Source: Cricetomys ansorgei
Lineage: Eukaryota; Chordata; Mammalia; Rodentia; Nesomyidae
DNA: 64,000 nt
Direction: 5' to 3'
Assembly: GCA_026225945.1 (NCBI GenBank)
Contig: JAMJFZ010001657.1
Location: 868,001-932,000 of the forward strand
Shown here piece by piece: positions 1 to 12,190 of this stretch. The position numbers and the translations under genes were made by a program. The stretch's first letter is position 1; each line of letters starts with the position of its first letter. A model generated the notes under the pieces. That model was not told the origin of the DNA. It searched no databases and saw only the letters and a list, made by a program, of their open reading frames with translations.

Positions 1-235
1 AAAGGTGTGTTTTCCCACCTCAGGATCCAAATCAAAGATGTGTGTCTTCCTATCTCAAAGGTCCAGACTAGAAGTGGAGTCAGCCACTTCTAGTGGATTC
101 AAACTAAGCAAAAAAAACAAAAAACAAAAAACAAAAAAAAACAAAAAACCCTCACTGGTGTGCCCTACATTTCTAGATTGTAGTTCATTCTAGGTGTAGT
201 CAAGCTAACAACCAAGAATAGCCATCACATGCAAG
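1..235 (+). repeat. Rodent interspersed repeat, partial (same family as 58.7-58.9 kb)
   Basis: Matches 58715-58875 closely in order: the CCCACCTC motif, then AGATTAGAAG-like text, AATTAAGCAAAA, CACAGGTGTGCCC, and GATGTAGTCAAG before ACAACCAAGAATAGCCATCAC. The left edge is cut by the window. I do not commit to a family name. Confidence 0.7.
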
Positions 236-1089
236 AAAACTAGAATCCAAAGCCACAGAACTAAGAACCGGCTTGCAAATGTATCACAGAACAAGCCACT
301 TTCATCTCTGGAAACACATAGTTATCCCTCAAGCCTGGAATCTTACAAGACTCTAGAAACAGAAAAATACTCAAGCTTACTTCCCATTAACTACCAGAGG
401 CCAACCACAGACAGATACCCCTAATGCACTAGGGAGAAAATGAAAATAGCAACATTCTATTTGTTGGTTTTGACTTCAGGGATCTCCAGGGTTCTCCAGA
501 TAATACGTTGAGAACAGCTTTTGCCAGGCCAGTAAGTAAATTTGCAAAAAGCAAACAAAGATCCTAAGTTTCTGTTTGTTAAAATCAGACAGTAGGCTGT
601 GGACTTGCTCCCGAGCACCTTGCAGACTTTAACTGCAAAGGGGAAAAAAAGGGCAATGCACTCTCCCCTTCAAGCAACAGGATGACTTCTTGCATCCCGC
701 ACATGGAGGGACCTTCAGGAGCACCAGTGACCAGCGCCAGTGACTTGGGTGATGGAGATGGGCTCAGAGCTCAGCTGGTTTTGTTTGTGTTGCAGGTGGG
801 TTTGAAGGTCTCGTGAGCTGCAAGTGTAGGCTTCCTTGAGAAATGGCTCAGGTGAGAGGAATGCAGTCTGTGTTAGTTGCACTGGCTTCGGGTTGCAGGA
901 GATAGGGTGTTTGCGTCCCCAGAGGGCAGTTCCAGCAGCACTGTATCTAATAAGTGCACAGTGAGCAGAGGCCATCCGGACTTTATCTGTACTCTAACTG
1001 AATGCCTCTATTCTCAGCCTTACCTCTGTGAAACAGGATTCCATCACAGGCTTGGGGAATACCCAGAGATCTACCTACAATGCTGACTT
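236..1089. other. Unassigned intergenic stretch
   Basis: No gene, RNA or recognisable repeat seen. Confidence 0.6.
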
Positions 1090-1276
1090 TTAAAGATTTA
1101 TTTGTGTATTTTATGAATATGGGTGCTTTGTCCGCATGCACCACTATACACCAGAAGAGGGCATCAGACTGCATCATAGACAGTTGTGAGCTGCCATGTA
1201 GGTGCTGACAGTTGAAGTCAGGATCTCTTCAAGAGCAACCAGTGCTCTAAACATCTGAGCCATCTCTCCAGCCCCA
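1090..1276 (-). repeat. B2/B3-family SINE
   Basis: Minus-strand copy: the plus strand ends GAGCCATCTCTCCAGCCCC, the reverse complement of the tRNA-derived 5' end of the family. Diverged (old). Confidence 0.85.
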
Positions 1277-2749
1277 CACTACTGATGTTAAAGTGCTTAA
1301 TATGCTCAGTCTACTGCTAGCAAGTCTAGTTGCCTGTAGCCACAGTTAAACAGAAAAGAGACGAAGGAGCTCCCAGACTCAGGATAAGGTCTACTCACGC
1401 ACACACGCACACACGCGCGCGCACAGACACACACACCACTGAGGAGCCAGAACACCAGACAGACCCCAATCCTTATTGTATCCCTCCCACAAGGGCACAG
1501 CCCCCTGCTTCTCAAACCTGCCTAAGCCCTCACCATTTTATTTATTTATTTTATTTATTTTGTTGTCTCTCGGCCCCAGGAAAGTTTCTGCTCTGTGTTT
1601 TCATTGCTAATACTGCAAAGTAGAGTTGTCCCTATGCCCAGAAACCTGTCTAGGAACAGCCAGCATTGCCTGGGTGGCAGCATCCTGACTCCATCCCCCT
1701 CTCCCCATGCCACACCCACCTTCACACCCGCTGGGTTTACATACCTCAGTCATAGGCCTTCCTCAACTAGTGAAGACATCAAAGGAGTCTGGGCTTTAAG
1801 CTGTAAAGGTACTGCTTTAGGAGTAAGGGCCAGTGGAAAAGCCAGGCACTTCCTCACTACTGCGCCTGTGAACCACCTGCTTTGCCAAATTCATATTTAA
1901 CACTACAGTCCTCCCTGAAGCTGGAGTCCTTTCCCATGTTGCAGGATCAAGTGTCCAAGGTAAACCAGGCATTAATGACCAAAGGAGGTGAACGATTTTC
2001 TGACTCCCAAACCCTCTTGCCACCACTGACTCCAACCTTGATTCAACCCCCAGAACCCACGTGGTGGAAGAAGAGAGGCAACTTCCACAAACTGTCCTCT
2101 GGTCTCTACATTTGCACCATGGCAGGGGCATACCCCCCCCCACACACACACACAAGGAAGTGCAGAGCATAAATACATGTTTTTTTAAAGAAAGATAAGA
2201 TCAGGGTTTAAGAAAGTCCCGGGTTCAAGGGCACCTCCTGGCCCACCCTAGAGCTCTGACCAGCAATTCCTCCACCCTCCATAGAGATCTCCTGAGGAAC
2301 AGGGCCATACCGTGTACTACCCATCTTGCTGACCCTGGGTAGTCTCCTGTCTCCGTATCCTCAGAAATCAGACAACAGTATCGCCATAGCTTTAATGTAA
2401 GCAGACAACCTAGGAAAGGCACCTGGCCAAAGGCTCTGTTCATGTTAACTCCATCCATCTCTTAAAAAAAAATTAAGTCTGTAAAGTCTAGAATTTACGT
2501 AGTGGTCGCTGAAAGCAAGAAAGCTTCCGGAGTGAGGTCTTGGAGAGAGACCCGACACACCTCTGACTCGCCTTCACCCTGCCGGGGTTGGGGAGCCACA
2601 GCAGGAACGTGGGACAGCCAGCCTGAGCCTGCTCCCTGGTGAAAAGGGTGTGGGGAGTGGGGGCCCTCCCAACTCATGCTTCTAAGAGGTCGCATCCCAG
2701 ATTACTAGACAAACCAGTTTTCTGGGAACCGCGTACCCACTCCTATTCC
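1277..2749. other. Unassigned intergenic stretch
   Basis: Contains short CA runs (1398-1436, 2139-2154) and a TTTA-rich tract (1538-1560). Short open frames on both strands look random. No supported gene. Confidence 0.6.
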
Positions 2750-3250
2750 TGGGAGACTGAGCACTGCTAAGAGCAGGAGGGAGCTGGCGCGGGGTCAGCT
2801 CCCTGCTCCTGTGCCCACCTCTCGCTTCCCTGATGGCGAAGGACCGCGCCCTGAAGTCGCCCGGGGCCCCCAACTAGCGGATTTCGATAGTCGTCCAGCA
2901 ACCCCAAAATGGGTCCAGTTCCCGGGGACAGGCGCAGCAGGGGACACGGCGGGCCTCCTCCCGCACTGACCTGTGGACGCAGAAGACCGGATGCTGAGAG
3001 GGGAACGGAGCAGCACGTGCAGAGTCAGGCTGTTGGTTCAGCCCTTTATCCCCTCTCGGCCCCCGGGACCCGCCTAGGATCCCCCTGGCTCCGCCTGGAC
3101 GCCCGGAGCCCCACCCCTGCCACCTCACCTGGGCCCCAGGACGCTTGCGGTGAGCCCACACCCACACCTGGGACAGAGCAGCCCTCCCGGTGCACCAGGG
3201 CGTGGCCACTCCCCTTCGACGATTGACAGGCAGGGGTTAGAATTCGGGAC
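2750..3250 (-). promoter_or_regulatory. GC/CpG-rich block, candidate promoter/first exon of a minus-strand gene (Tdh by position)
   Basis: A GC-rich segment with many CpGs stands out from the flanks. On the minus strand two strong donors occur, CAG|GTGAGG (boundary 3129/3128) and CAG|GTCAGT (2971/2970). GC and CACCC-type boxes lie upstream. From known synteny, TDH follows MTMR9 on the same strand about 10 kb downstream in mammals, and this block sits at that distance. No Tdh coding exon is visible down to position 1, so it would be a non-coding first exon. The gene assignment is inference only. Confidence 0.4.
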
Positions 3251-3564
3251 CTGAAAGCCGCAGCTGAAAAGATCTGCTTGGGACCTGTATCTGGGGATGT
3301 GGCACAGCCGCCAGGAACGAGGCCCTTAGTCGTTATGGTTCTCTGCTGAGAACACAGACGTCAAATTAAGTGGCTTCCCAGGCAGGAACCGAGCTTGTGG
3401 GGAATCAAGACCCCTGCGCGCCCGCCAGACCAAAGGGAAGGAGCCTCGGTATATCTCCTTTGGTGGTCCAAATATTGTAGCTGTTCTGCCCGGGGAAAAT
3501 ATTTTACATTTTGGGAGGTGGGATAGGCATGAGCCACGGCATGCCTGTGGAGACAACTTGCGGA

Positions 3565-3632
3565 AGTCCCGGGGATTGAACTCAGGTTGTTAATTACCTT
3601 TACCCACTGACCTATCTCTTAGCCAGTACCTG
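3565..3632 (-). repeat. B3-like SINE fragment
   Basis: GGGATTGAACTCAGG followed by ACTGACCTATCTCTTAGCC resembles the 5' half of a minus-strand B2/B3 SINE. Confidence 0.5.
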
Positions 3633-3909
3633 GAAGTCAGACTTGGGGGATGTGAAGTGAATTTCCTAGGAAGAGGGGAGGGAGTGGGGGCAGCACCGAT
3701 GTTAAACATTCCCCAAGGGTGATTGACTTATTAACTGATCGCGGAAACCCAGACAGGTTGGGAGCCAAAATTATCTTGGGTTGTCTTAGTCCCTGGACTG
3801 CCATTTATTGCCCACCCCTCTGTGTGACCTAACATCCTTGTGACTATCAGGTAAATCCTTTTGGAATGTACAAACAAGACCCCTAGCTACCACCAACCCT
3901 GTGCTGGCT

Positions 3910-4260
3910 TTTTTTTCTTTCTCTTTTTTGTCAACTTGACACAAGCTAGGTTTATCTAGGAAGAGGGATCCTCAGTTGAGAAATTGCCTCCATCAGATTG
4001 ACCTCCAGATAAGTCTGTGGGGTATCTTCTTGATTAATGATTGATGTGGCAGGGCCCAACCCACTGTGTACGTGGAGCCCCTGGGCAGGCAGACCTGTGT
4101 TGTGTAAGAAAGCAAGCCCAGCAAGCCAGTAAGCAGTGTTCCACCAGGGTCCCGGCCTCAGCCACTGAGGCATCCTTTTATGAAGAACTATAAGCTGTAA
4201 ACTGTAATTAATTCTTTTCTCTCCAAGTTGTAATAGAAAGCAATAGAAAGCAACTAGGAC
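3910..4260 (-). mobile_element. Shared-terminus repeat, copy 1
   Basis: Starts TTTTTTGTCAACTTGACACA and ends with a decayed ACTAGGAC terminus, the same two ends as the copy at 48376-48774. It interrupts an LTR-like sequence (3785-3900 and 4604-4756). Strand '-' here means the conserved GTCTTAGT terminus is at the right end. Confidence 0.7.
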
Positions 4261-4375
4261 AAATCCAAATAAGAATGTCTTCTGATGGTGTCTGAGCACT
4301 ACGAAGCTATTACGTGTCCTCGCTGCCACTGCCTGCGTGTTATTCCCACCCAGGTATTTTAAAATGTCTTATTTT

Positions 4376-4592
4376 GACCTGGAGAAATGGCTAAGTGGTT
4401 AAGAGCACCAGCTGTTCTTCCAGAGGACCCAATTTTGACTCCCAGCACCGACACGGTGGCTAACAACCATCTGTAACTCTAGTTCAAAGGATCCAACACC
4501 CTCTTCTAGCCCCTGGGACTACCAGTGAACCACCGTGCACAGACATACGTGCTGGCGAAACATCCATGCACATAAAATGAAATAAAATAACT
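4376..4592 (+). repeat. B2/B3-family SINE
   Basis: GGAGAAATGGCTAAGTGG, GTTAAGAGCACC, CTTCCAGAGGACC and an A-rich tail with AATAAAATAA mark a plus-strand tRNA-derived SINE. Confidence 0.88.
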
Positions 4593-4603
4593 TTTTTAAA
4601 AGT

Positions 4604-4756
4604 CTAAAATTTGTGATTTTGTTTTGTTACTGTAAAACCTTCATGAAACTGTTGCCATGTTGAACCATGATTTTCAGGATCACTTGACTGTGTTTCTGGT
4701 CCATGGATTTCATATTTGGCTCCAGATTAAAGTTTATTCCCTTGGAGGTAAGAGCT
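4604..4756 (+). repeat. LTR-like fragment (relative at 27.3-27.45 kb)
   Basis: CTGTGTTTCTGG through CCCTTGGAGGTAAGAGCTG matches 27372-27452 (CTGTGTTTCTGG through CCCTTTGAGGTGAGAGCT). The relative keeps an AATAAA before the end, as at an LTR poly(A) site. A further homologous piece may lie at 3785-3900, with later insertions between. Confidence 0.5.
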
Positions 4757-5464
4757 GTACTTTCTGTTGGTGATCTCCTGTGTGTTCCTCTTCCCAGTGT
4801 GGTCCTGTTGTATAACTCAGCTTTTCACGAGTACTTGTCTCTTTGATAAGCATACTAAGGGTGGGTGGCCAAACCTTGCCTTTTAGGGTTACAAGGGTTA
4901 CAAACTCCAGTAACACAGCAAGGTTTCCAAGCACTCAGGAGTTGGTACACACAGTGAGATCCCAGAGCAAGCAGAGAGCCCAAATACAATTTGAGGAATC
5001 TGCCGTGTAACAAGACCTCCAGGTGATCCACCGGTCCCACCCACAGTGTGGGGGGCATAGCTGTAAGGTCCCTTCCAACATCCCTGAACTGATAAGGGTT
5101 TGTTTCCCATATGCAGGGAGGCCTACCAGGTTTGAATCCTGACTGGGTAACTAAGAGACTCCAAGAAGGCCAGTCCCAGGTTGGGAGCACCCTGCTGGGA
5201 GCTTGCTGGCTTCAGAACCAAAGGATCCTGTGCCAGCCTGGCTCTCCAAGTCTGTGCCTACCTTGTATCCCGTGCCTTGAGTCAGCAAAGTAAGCTTCTG
5301 TGAGTCGAGCTCAGACATTCTGTGTAAGTAAGCAAAGTAAGCTTCTTTGAGTCGAGAGGAGACATTCCCTCACTTCCAGTGTTGAAGCTTTGGCTCTCAG
5401 CGCAGATCCAAACAATTAAAAAGAGGATAAGCATCCTCTAGTCCATACCAATTCACAAAAGTGA

Positions 5465-5635
5465 GTGAGGACTTGGGGTGTGGCTCAGCTGGCACAGCGC
5501 TTGCGAAAACTCTGGGTGGTGGCACATGCCTATAATTCTAGCACTAGGGAGATGGAGACAGGAGGATCAGAAGTTTAAGGTCATTTCAACGTATGTAGCA
5601 AGTTTAAGGCCAGCCTGAGCTGGGACCCTCCCTGA
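5465..5635 (+). repeat. B4/RSINE-type SINE, 5' part
   Basis: An ID-like head (GTGTGGCTCAGCTGGCACAG) fused to a B1-like body (CACATGCCTATAATTCTAGC). The tail (CCCTGTCTCAAAAC) resumes at 6051 on the other side of an inserted element. Confidence 0.8.
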
Positions 5636-5817
5636 GTCTTAGTCATTGTTCTATTGCTGAGACACCATGATCAAGGCAACTCTTATGAAAGAAAGCATTT
5701 AACTGGGGCTTACAGTTCAGAGGCTTAGTTTATTATGATCATGGTGGGGAGCATGGCGGCATACAGGCAGACATGGTGCTGGAGAAGGAGCTGAGAGCTC
5801 TACATCCTGATCTGTAA

Positions 5818-5869
<52 letters not shown>

Positions 5870-6048
5870 GGTGCGGGGACTGGGCCTGGCATGGACGTTT
5901 GAAACCTCAAAGCCTACACCCCTAGTGACACACTTCCTCCAACAGGGACACATCTTTTAATCCTTCTGATCCTTTCAAATAGTGCCACTCTCTGATGATT
6001 AAGCATTCAAATATGAGCCTCTAAGGGCTATTTTTATTCAAACCACTA
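5636..6048 (+). mobile_element. Shared-terminus repeat, copy 2, inserted into a B4 SINE
   Basis: Begins GTCTTAGTCATTGTTCTATTG and ends TTCAAACCACTA. It splits a B4 SINE and is flanked by imperfect 8-bp repeats (CTCCCTGA / TACCCTGT). A CA microsatellite sits inside at 5820-5864. Confidence 0.72.
5820..5864. repeat. (CA)n microsatellite
   Basis: About 22 uninterrupted CA units. Confidence 0.97.
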
Positions 6049-6097
6049 TACCCTGTCTCAAAACAAAGAACAACCCAACAAAAACAACAAGCAAAAA

Positions 6098-6240
6098 TTG
6101 AGTATAGTGGCCCACACATTTAATCCCAGAATAGGGGAGGCAGAAGCAGAATGATCCCCGTGAATTCAAGGCCAGTCTGATCTAAGTAATGAGTTCCAGG
6201 CCAGCCAGGGCTATGCAGTTCAACCCTGTTTCAACAACAA
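6098..6240 (+). repeat. B1 SINE
   Basis: CACATTTAATCCCAGAATAG, GAATTCAAGGCCAGTCTGA and CCAGGCCAGCCAGGGCTA are B1 landmarks. Followed by an AACAACAAG tail. Confidence 0.85.
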
Positions 6241-6587
6241 GAATAAATTATACTCCAGCCTTCATCTGGTTTAATGAAAGATGCTTCTCTTTCCTGAACG
6301 TTCACTATACCTCAACACTGTGTAAAAAGATCTTGTTCTGGTTTGTTTCAGATCTACATATGCAGTTAAGGAACAATGGACAACACATGCACATTATACA
6401 ACTAATCAGAAATGGGGGTGCAGGGAGGTGGGGAGTGGGCTTCCAAGGAAGGGAAATGAACATAGTGTTATAAAGGGATAAAGGGGAAGCTGGAACTGGA
6501 AGGAATTTTTGACCTGGAGTTTTCTGGCTTTGCCTGACAGACATCAAGCTGGGACACAGATCTTCTTCTGCCTCTGGACTCAAAGTA

Positions 6588-7250
6588 TTAGTCCATTTTA
6601 TGTTGCTATAATAAAACACTGGAGAATGAATATTTTTAAGAGAGGGAGCGGTTCATTTAGTCTACTTTTAAAAGATTCAAGTGCATGGCCCCCCACATCA
6701 GCTACTGAGGGCGTTCGTGGCTGGAACACAACACAGAAGAGAAGCAGCCAGGGAAAAATGAGTTTATTGCAAAAGACCAAGAACGCCTTGGCCTTGCTTC
6801 CTAAGAACCCACTCCTGGAAAGCTGATCCGCTCCTCAGGACCAGCCCTGATCTCTTCAAGAGCTTAATGCACAACCTTGTATAGCACTACAGAAGGGCTT
6901 AAAGGCGCCACCGGACCAAGCTCCTAACACAGGAACTTGGGAGAAAACCACAGCTAACTCAGACTGGAACTTAGACCGCCAGCTCTCCTGGTCCTCAGAA
7001 CCACACACTCCATCGGGAACTAAATCCCTCGTTCTCTCACATCTCCAGCTTGCATGTTTGGGAACTTAAAACTCCACAGCTCTGTATCTTGGAATCTTTC
7101 TCATTCTCCGGAATATCTCAAGTATACCTCAGCATCCATGGGGAATTTGAGCAGCCACCCCTAACCCTGGCTTAGATGTTAAAATCCTTGGCTGCTCAAT
7201 CCTTTATATGAAATGGCATGTTTGCATACAACTAACTTACATCCTCCGGA
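6588..7250. repeat. Old repeats, unresolved
   Basis: ATTAGTCCATTTTATGTTGC at 6588 resembles an old mammalian-wide repeat. The minus strand from about 6765 carries GCAATAAACTCA, like an LTR poly(A) region. I cannot resolve the boundaries. Confidence 0.3.
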
Positions 7251-7662
7251 TGTTAGATGTCTTTTCTAGATGGTATAACGCCTAACACAGTGCAAGTGGT
7301 GGCTACAGCATTTAGGGAATGTCACCTTCAGTACAGACACAATTTATTGTCAACTATTTTCAGTTCATGGTTAGTTGTCTCCAGATGTGAAGCCCTCAGA
7401 CACAGAGGATACAAAGGGATTTGGTGTCTACCAGGAGTACTGGAACTGGTCACCCTAGGATACTGATTGATGGGTATAGTTAAGATATTAGTGTGGAACT
7501 TAGAATAGCAATAATGAGGGGAGGTGTGTGGACACAGAAACACACAGAGGTTTCCCCATGGTGCTAGTTAAAGCAAAGATTAGGTGATGTTTCTATAAGC
7601 CAGGGAATGCCAATGGTTGGCTGCCAGAAAGCTATATTTAAATTGCTAAGAGGAAGAGTTTA

Positions 7663-8015
7663 TGGCAGTCTGAATGAAAATGGCCCCCATTTGCTCATAG
7701 GGAATGACATTAGTAGGGGTAACCTTGTTGGAGGAAGTGTGGCCTTATTGGAAGAAGTGTGTCACTGACGGAGGGCTTTGAGGGTTCAGAAGTTAAAGCC
7801 AGACCTAATGATTCATACTCTTGCTGCTGCTGCCTGCTGATCCAGATGCAGAACTTTCAGCTATCCCTCCAGCTGTTGTGTGCTGCTATGTTTCACTCCA
7901 TGATGATAATGGACTGAACCTCTGAACTGTAAGTCACTCCAATTAAATGTTTTACTTTATAAGAGTTGTTGTGGTCATGGTGTCTCTTCACAGCAATAGA
8001 AATCCTAACTAAGAC
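7663..8015 (-). mobile_element. Shared-terminus repeat, copy 3
   Basis: Right end CACAGCAATAGAAATCCTAA followed by CTAAGAC, the conserved terminus. The left end begins TGGCAGTCTGAATGAAAATG. Flanks AGAGTTTA (7655-7662) and AGAGTTCT (8016-8023) agree at 6 of 8 bases, consistent with an 8-bp target duplication. Confidence 0.7.
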
Positions 8016-8561
8016 AGAGTTCTACCTGCAATTTGTTTTCAGAGTATTTTGTGACTTTTTCCTACTGTTCCCTGTATCCACTCTCACTGCTATCTTCCAT
8101 TCTTCCATGTTGAGATGTGTATCCGTATGCTACTGTGTCAGTCCACAATAAAGACAAGGAGACAGTTTCATATCTGCAAGCCCTGCCAGACCTCAGCAGA
8201 GGGAACTTCCTGTCATAGCAAGGGTCATTTTGGACAGTAGAACCCCGATCATCTGATCTCAGGGGCTTTTATTGACACACAAGACCCTTAAGTGTTCTAT
8301 TGATAGCACGTGCAGATCATGAGGAATCAAACATCTTTTACATAAAGCCAACACCTGCAGATAATACAGAATGCCACGGCCTAGGCAGCCCTTCCCCCAA
8401 CAGTGCACAAAATCACCATTTTAAACATAACTGGAAACAAATTTCTGCAATGGAGATGTTGGGTGTTTGTTTGAGAGTGATATATTTTAATTCCCTTCTC
8501 ATTTCCTATTGGGCTTTCTGTATTTGGTGATTACAACAAGAATTAATATGGTTATTGTGAT

Positions 8562-8980
8562 GATCAAGGTTGTCAACTTGAATCTGAAATCAGCAAGGAG
8601 GGAAGTCTCTGGACACATCTGTGAGAGATCACCTAGATGAGGTCAGCCTCTGAGCCTGTCTGTGGAGTATATGTTAACTGATCCAGACTCATCTTAATTG
8701 TAAATAGGGCAACTCCCAGAGCACGTGCATGCTGTATGTGTGTGTGTGTCCTTGACTGCACAGGTGGAGAAGACAGTCGAGCAGTAGTTGGCAGTTCCTA
8801 CTTCTTGGATGTGGATATGATGTGACCAGCTGTTCAAGCTCCTGCTGCCCTGATCTCCTTGTCACGAGGGACCGTGAACTGTACCTTGAACTGTGAGATA
8901 AAATAAATTCTTTTTCTCTTAAGTTTGGTTTGTTTTTTTTTCAGGGTATTTTCACAGCAATAAGAAGCAAACTAACCTTA
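8562..8980 (-). mobile_element. Shared-terminus repeat, copy 4 (diverged)
   Basis: Left part GTTGTCAACTTGAATCTG, right end TTTTCACAGCAATAAGAAGC plus AAACTAACC. Same general plan as the other copies. TG-rich insert near 8737-8748. Confidence 0.6.
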
Positions 8981-9489
8981 GAAAAACTAACCCCAATAGC
9001 ACAGAAGCTCCATTTCTAGGTTGCTCTGTTCTTCACTCTTCCTCACCAATGCCCCAAATCTTAATACATCATACAGGTTACATGTTATGCGTTTATTTAT
9101 TCTTGCAATACGTGACGTTACGATCCGCACTGTAATCATTCCAATTTCTCTATTTACACTTTCATTTACTCTTATCAAAGATAAACATTTGATCGCCCAC
9201 ATTCAAGTCATTTTCTAGCACCCTTTCATTTCACCCTGAAGGCTTCCTGTGAGCATTTTTCAAAGCTCACATATGGTAATCAACTCTTTAACATAGATTA
9301 ATAATCCTGTCTTTTTATTTGCATATCTTAAAAATACATTTACAAACTAAAATCACAGTACCAATGATTTTTATATTTGCCTTTGTAATCACATTTTTTC
9401 CTTCTTATGGGTTTAAATAATTACTTCCTAACACCCCTTGATGCTTCCTGGATGACTCCCCTTAATATTTTTTGAAGGCATGTTCACTG

Positions 9490-10450
9490 GAACAATTTTC
9501 CTCAGTTTTTCTTTATCTAGGACTATCCGGATTTCTCCCTCATTTTTGACAGATATATAATTCTCAGTATCACAATTGACTTGTGAAACTCTGTGGCGTT
9601 TGATGAGAAACTAGTTGACAATTTTCTCATTTAAGACCAGTAGAAAGTTTTTCTCTTACTGCTTTCTGAGTGGTGTGTGCATGTGAGTATGTGTGTGCAT
9701 GTGTGTGAGTATGTGTGTGACTTCACAGTTGCAGTGTAACGGGTCTTGCCACAGGTTTGGAGTTCATCCTGCTGGAGGCAGAGCACTCAACTGATCCCTT
9801 CTAATGCTTCTGTTCCTTGCTGGGACTGTTATCCATGTCGTCTACTTGACGGACCCCACAGCCCACTCATGTTGTCTCTCTTCTTGTTCCACCCACTGGG
9901 GAATGTCAACCGTTCTTCATCTCTGCTAATTCCTTCTTCTGTGAGATCAAACACTGGTAAACACTGCTACTAAGTCATTCATTTCGGGTGTATTTTTCGG
10001 CTCCAAGATTTCCATTTTCTCTCTATAATTTCCATACTTTAATTTTCATTTTGTTGAAACATTTTATTTAGTACCTTGTCAATGTTTTTCTTTAACCCTT
10101 TGAACATATTTAAGAAAGCTGTTGGTTTTGAAAGTCCAATGGTTAGACTTCTTCCTGTATAATAGTTATTTTCAATTATTTTGTTCTTTTGAATAAACTC
10201 TAATTTCTTACTTCTTTATATGTATGATATTTTTGTTGAAAATAGGACATTTGATTATAATGGAAACTGGATTGTCACTAGTCTTCTCTGATGTTGGTTG
10301 TTGTTCCTGAAGGCTGTGAAATGTTGTCTGGTTAGTTTAAAATAATAGCCATCTTTATTACTGGCAAATGCTGTGGTAGTCCACATTACTTCTTTCCAAA
10401 CTACCTTTTCAAATACTGTTGTATTTATGTATTTTCACAAAACTCTGTTT
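9490..10450 (-). repeat. Ancient L1-type fragment
   Basis: The plus strand shows TTTCTCCCTCATTTTTGACA, TGATGAGAAACTAG and GAGTTCATCCTGCTGGAG, which resemble an old mammalian-wide L1-type repeat. Heavily decayed; the TG run at 9670-9720 is inside. The orientation is my inference. Confidence 0.5.
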
Positions 10451-10561
10451 CTTCACTTTTTCTGTAAATAATATTTTGAAAATGATTTCCTTGAATACCA
10501 GGAACTTTAAACATAACGTTAAACCATACACAAAGGCGCTTCCTCTCTGCCTGTACATCAA

Positions 10562-11060
10562 TTTTTTAAAGATGTTTTAATTAAAAATAAATTATTCTCT
10601 CATACAACATCCTGACCAGTTTCCCCTCCCTCTACTCCTCCCAGCCCCTCCCCACCCACCTTCACTACGTCTTCCGTTAAAGGAGAGCAGGCCTTGAAGA
10701 GACAACAACATGGCAAAACAAATACAGTAAGACAAGGGAAAAGCACTCACACTGAAGCTGGATAAGGCAACCCAACAGGAAGAAGAGTCCCAAGAACAGG
10801 CAAGAGCATCAGAGATACTCCCACCCCTATAGTTAAGAGTCCCACGGGAACACCTAACGAATAGCTACAACATATCCGCAGAGGACCTGGTACATCCATT
10901 TTATATTGGCACTCTCCAACACTTAGCCTGGCGTGCACCAAACTGTAAGAGATTGCCCCTATGTGAAAACTTCAGAAGTCCCAAGGTTTATCTGAGCACA
11001 CATTTTCCCTCTGGCATGCACATGGCCCTCTGATTCCCCCAGACACACAGGTTGCTCCAA
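10562..11060 (-). repeat. Rodent L1 3'-end fragment
   Basis: CTCCCAGCCCCTCCCCACCC followed by GGCAACCCAACAGGAAGAAG and GAGTCCCACGGGAACACC resembles the antisense 3' region of an old rodent L1 (Lx-like). A relative lies at 56540-56790. Confidence 0.6.
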
Positions 11061-11307
11061 ATGTCTTATTTTTGTCAGGGAATTTCATCCCAGCTTTCTA
11101 CTTTAGCTTGCTCCCTCAGGGTTAGATCTATTATGCATTTGACTACACATCCCAAATGTCTACAGGGATGGTTTTTCTTATGGCAATTTTGTTTTCAGTC
11201 TGTGCTGGGTCAGCAGAGTCAGAGATGAGAACCTGGGGTCGGTCTTTCAGATAGTCCTTAGGTTAAAGGAGACATTGGTAAAAACTTGTGGATTGAAACA
11301 TCTGTTA

Positions 11308-11600
11308 TGGTGTGGGGAGATGGACCAGTTGGTTAACTGGGTGCCATGTAATCCTGAGGACCAAGTTTAGATCCTAGCCCCCATATAATGGGCCAAGCAC
11401 AGCAGCATGCACCTGCATTCTCAGTACTGGTGCTGTAAGGGCAGGAGGATCCCTAGGGCTCCCTAGTCACACGGTAGACAAATGGCTTCAGTGACTGTCT
11501 CAAAAAAATAAGGTGGGGAGTGACTGAAGAAGACACACCAGGCTGAACTGAGACTTACACACACACATGCACCCCTCCCCGACACACACAAGTACGTACA
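11308..11600 (+). repeat. B4A-like SINE
   Basis: GGAGATGGACCAGTTGGTTA, a CAGCAGCATGCACCTGCATT core and a CTGTCTCAAAAAAATAAGG tail mark a composite SINE, followed by CA-rich sequence. Confidence 0.65.
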
Positions 11601-11882
11601 TACACACAATGTCTTGTGCCCACAAACTTTCATTGTTAGCTTTACCATGATGCTACCTAAATCAATTAAGGTGATGATTTTCTCATCTCCTCATGTCTCC
11701 CACATTGAATAGCCGGCATTTTACTTTTCTCCACTGATTTATCTTTACTTATGTATTAATAAACAAACTCAGTCATTAGTATCTACAACACACAATCCTA
11801 AATGGGAAATGCCTATTTGTATAGAAGTCTTATCTGAGGCTTAGTTGCACATACTTTAGCAAAAAAAATAACAGTGGTAACC

Positions 11883-11893
11883 CCCCCCAACAC

Positions 11894-11933
<40 letters not shown>

Positions 11934-11935
11934 TG
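11883..11935. repeat. (TC)n(AC)n microsatellite
   Basis: A run of C, then CT repeats, then CA repeats. Confidence 0.95.
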
Positions 11936-12024
11936 TGATAAAGACTGCAGGAATGTTCTCATTCACTCCTGAAGAACAGCACGGAAGAGTTGTGTTGTAC
12001 TGTTTTGCCGATCTTAATTTTTAA

Positions 12025-12190
12025 GAAGCATATAGAGAGATGGCTTGGCATTAACCAATCACTGCCCTTCAGGCACCTGGGTTTGATTCCCAGCACCCAC
12101 AGGGCAGCCCACGACTGCCTATATCTCCAGCTCCAGGGGCTCTCATGCTCTTTTCTAGTCTCCTTACAACTTCATGCATGTAGTGCAGAC
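12025..12190 (+). repeat. B2/B3-family SINE
   Basis: AGAGAGATGGCTTGGCATTA, GGTTTGATTCCCAGCACCCA and GCTCCAGGGGCTCTCATGC are landmarks of a plus-strand B3-type element. Confidence 0.8.

Noticed and set aside
2874..3209. 111-aa minus-strand frame in the CpG-rich block
   Set aside because: It crosses both candidate splice donors and matches no protein I know, including threonine dehydrogenase. GC-rich sequence yields chance frames.
3952..4329. 125-aa minus-strand frame
   Set aside because: Overlaps a repeat of the shared-terminus family and has no recognisable domain.
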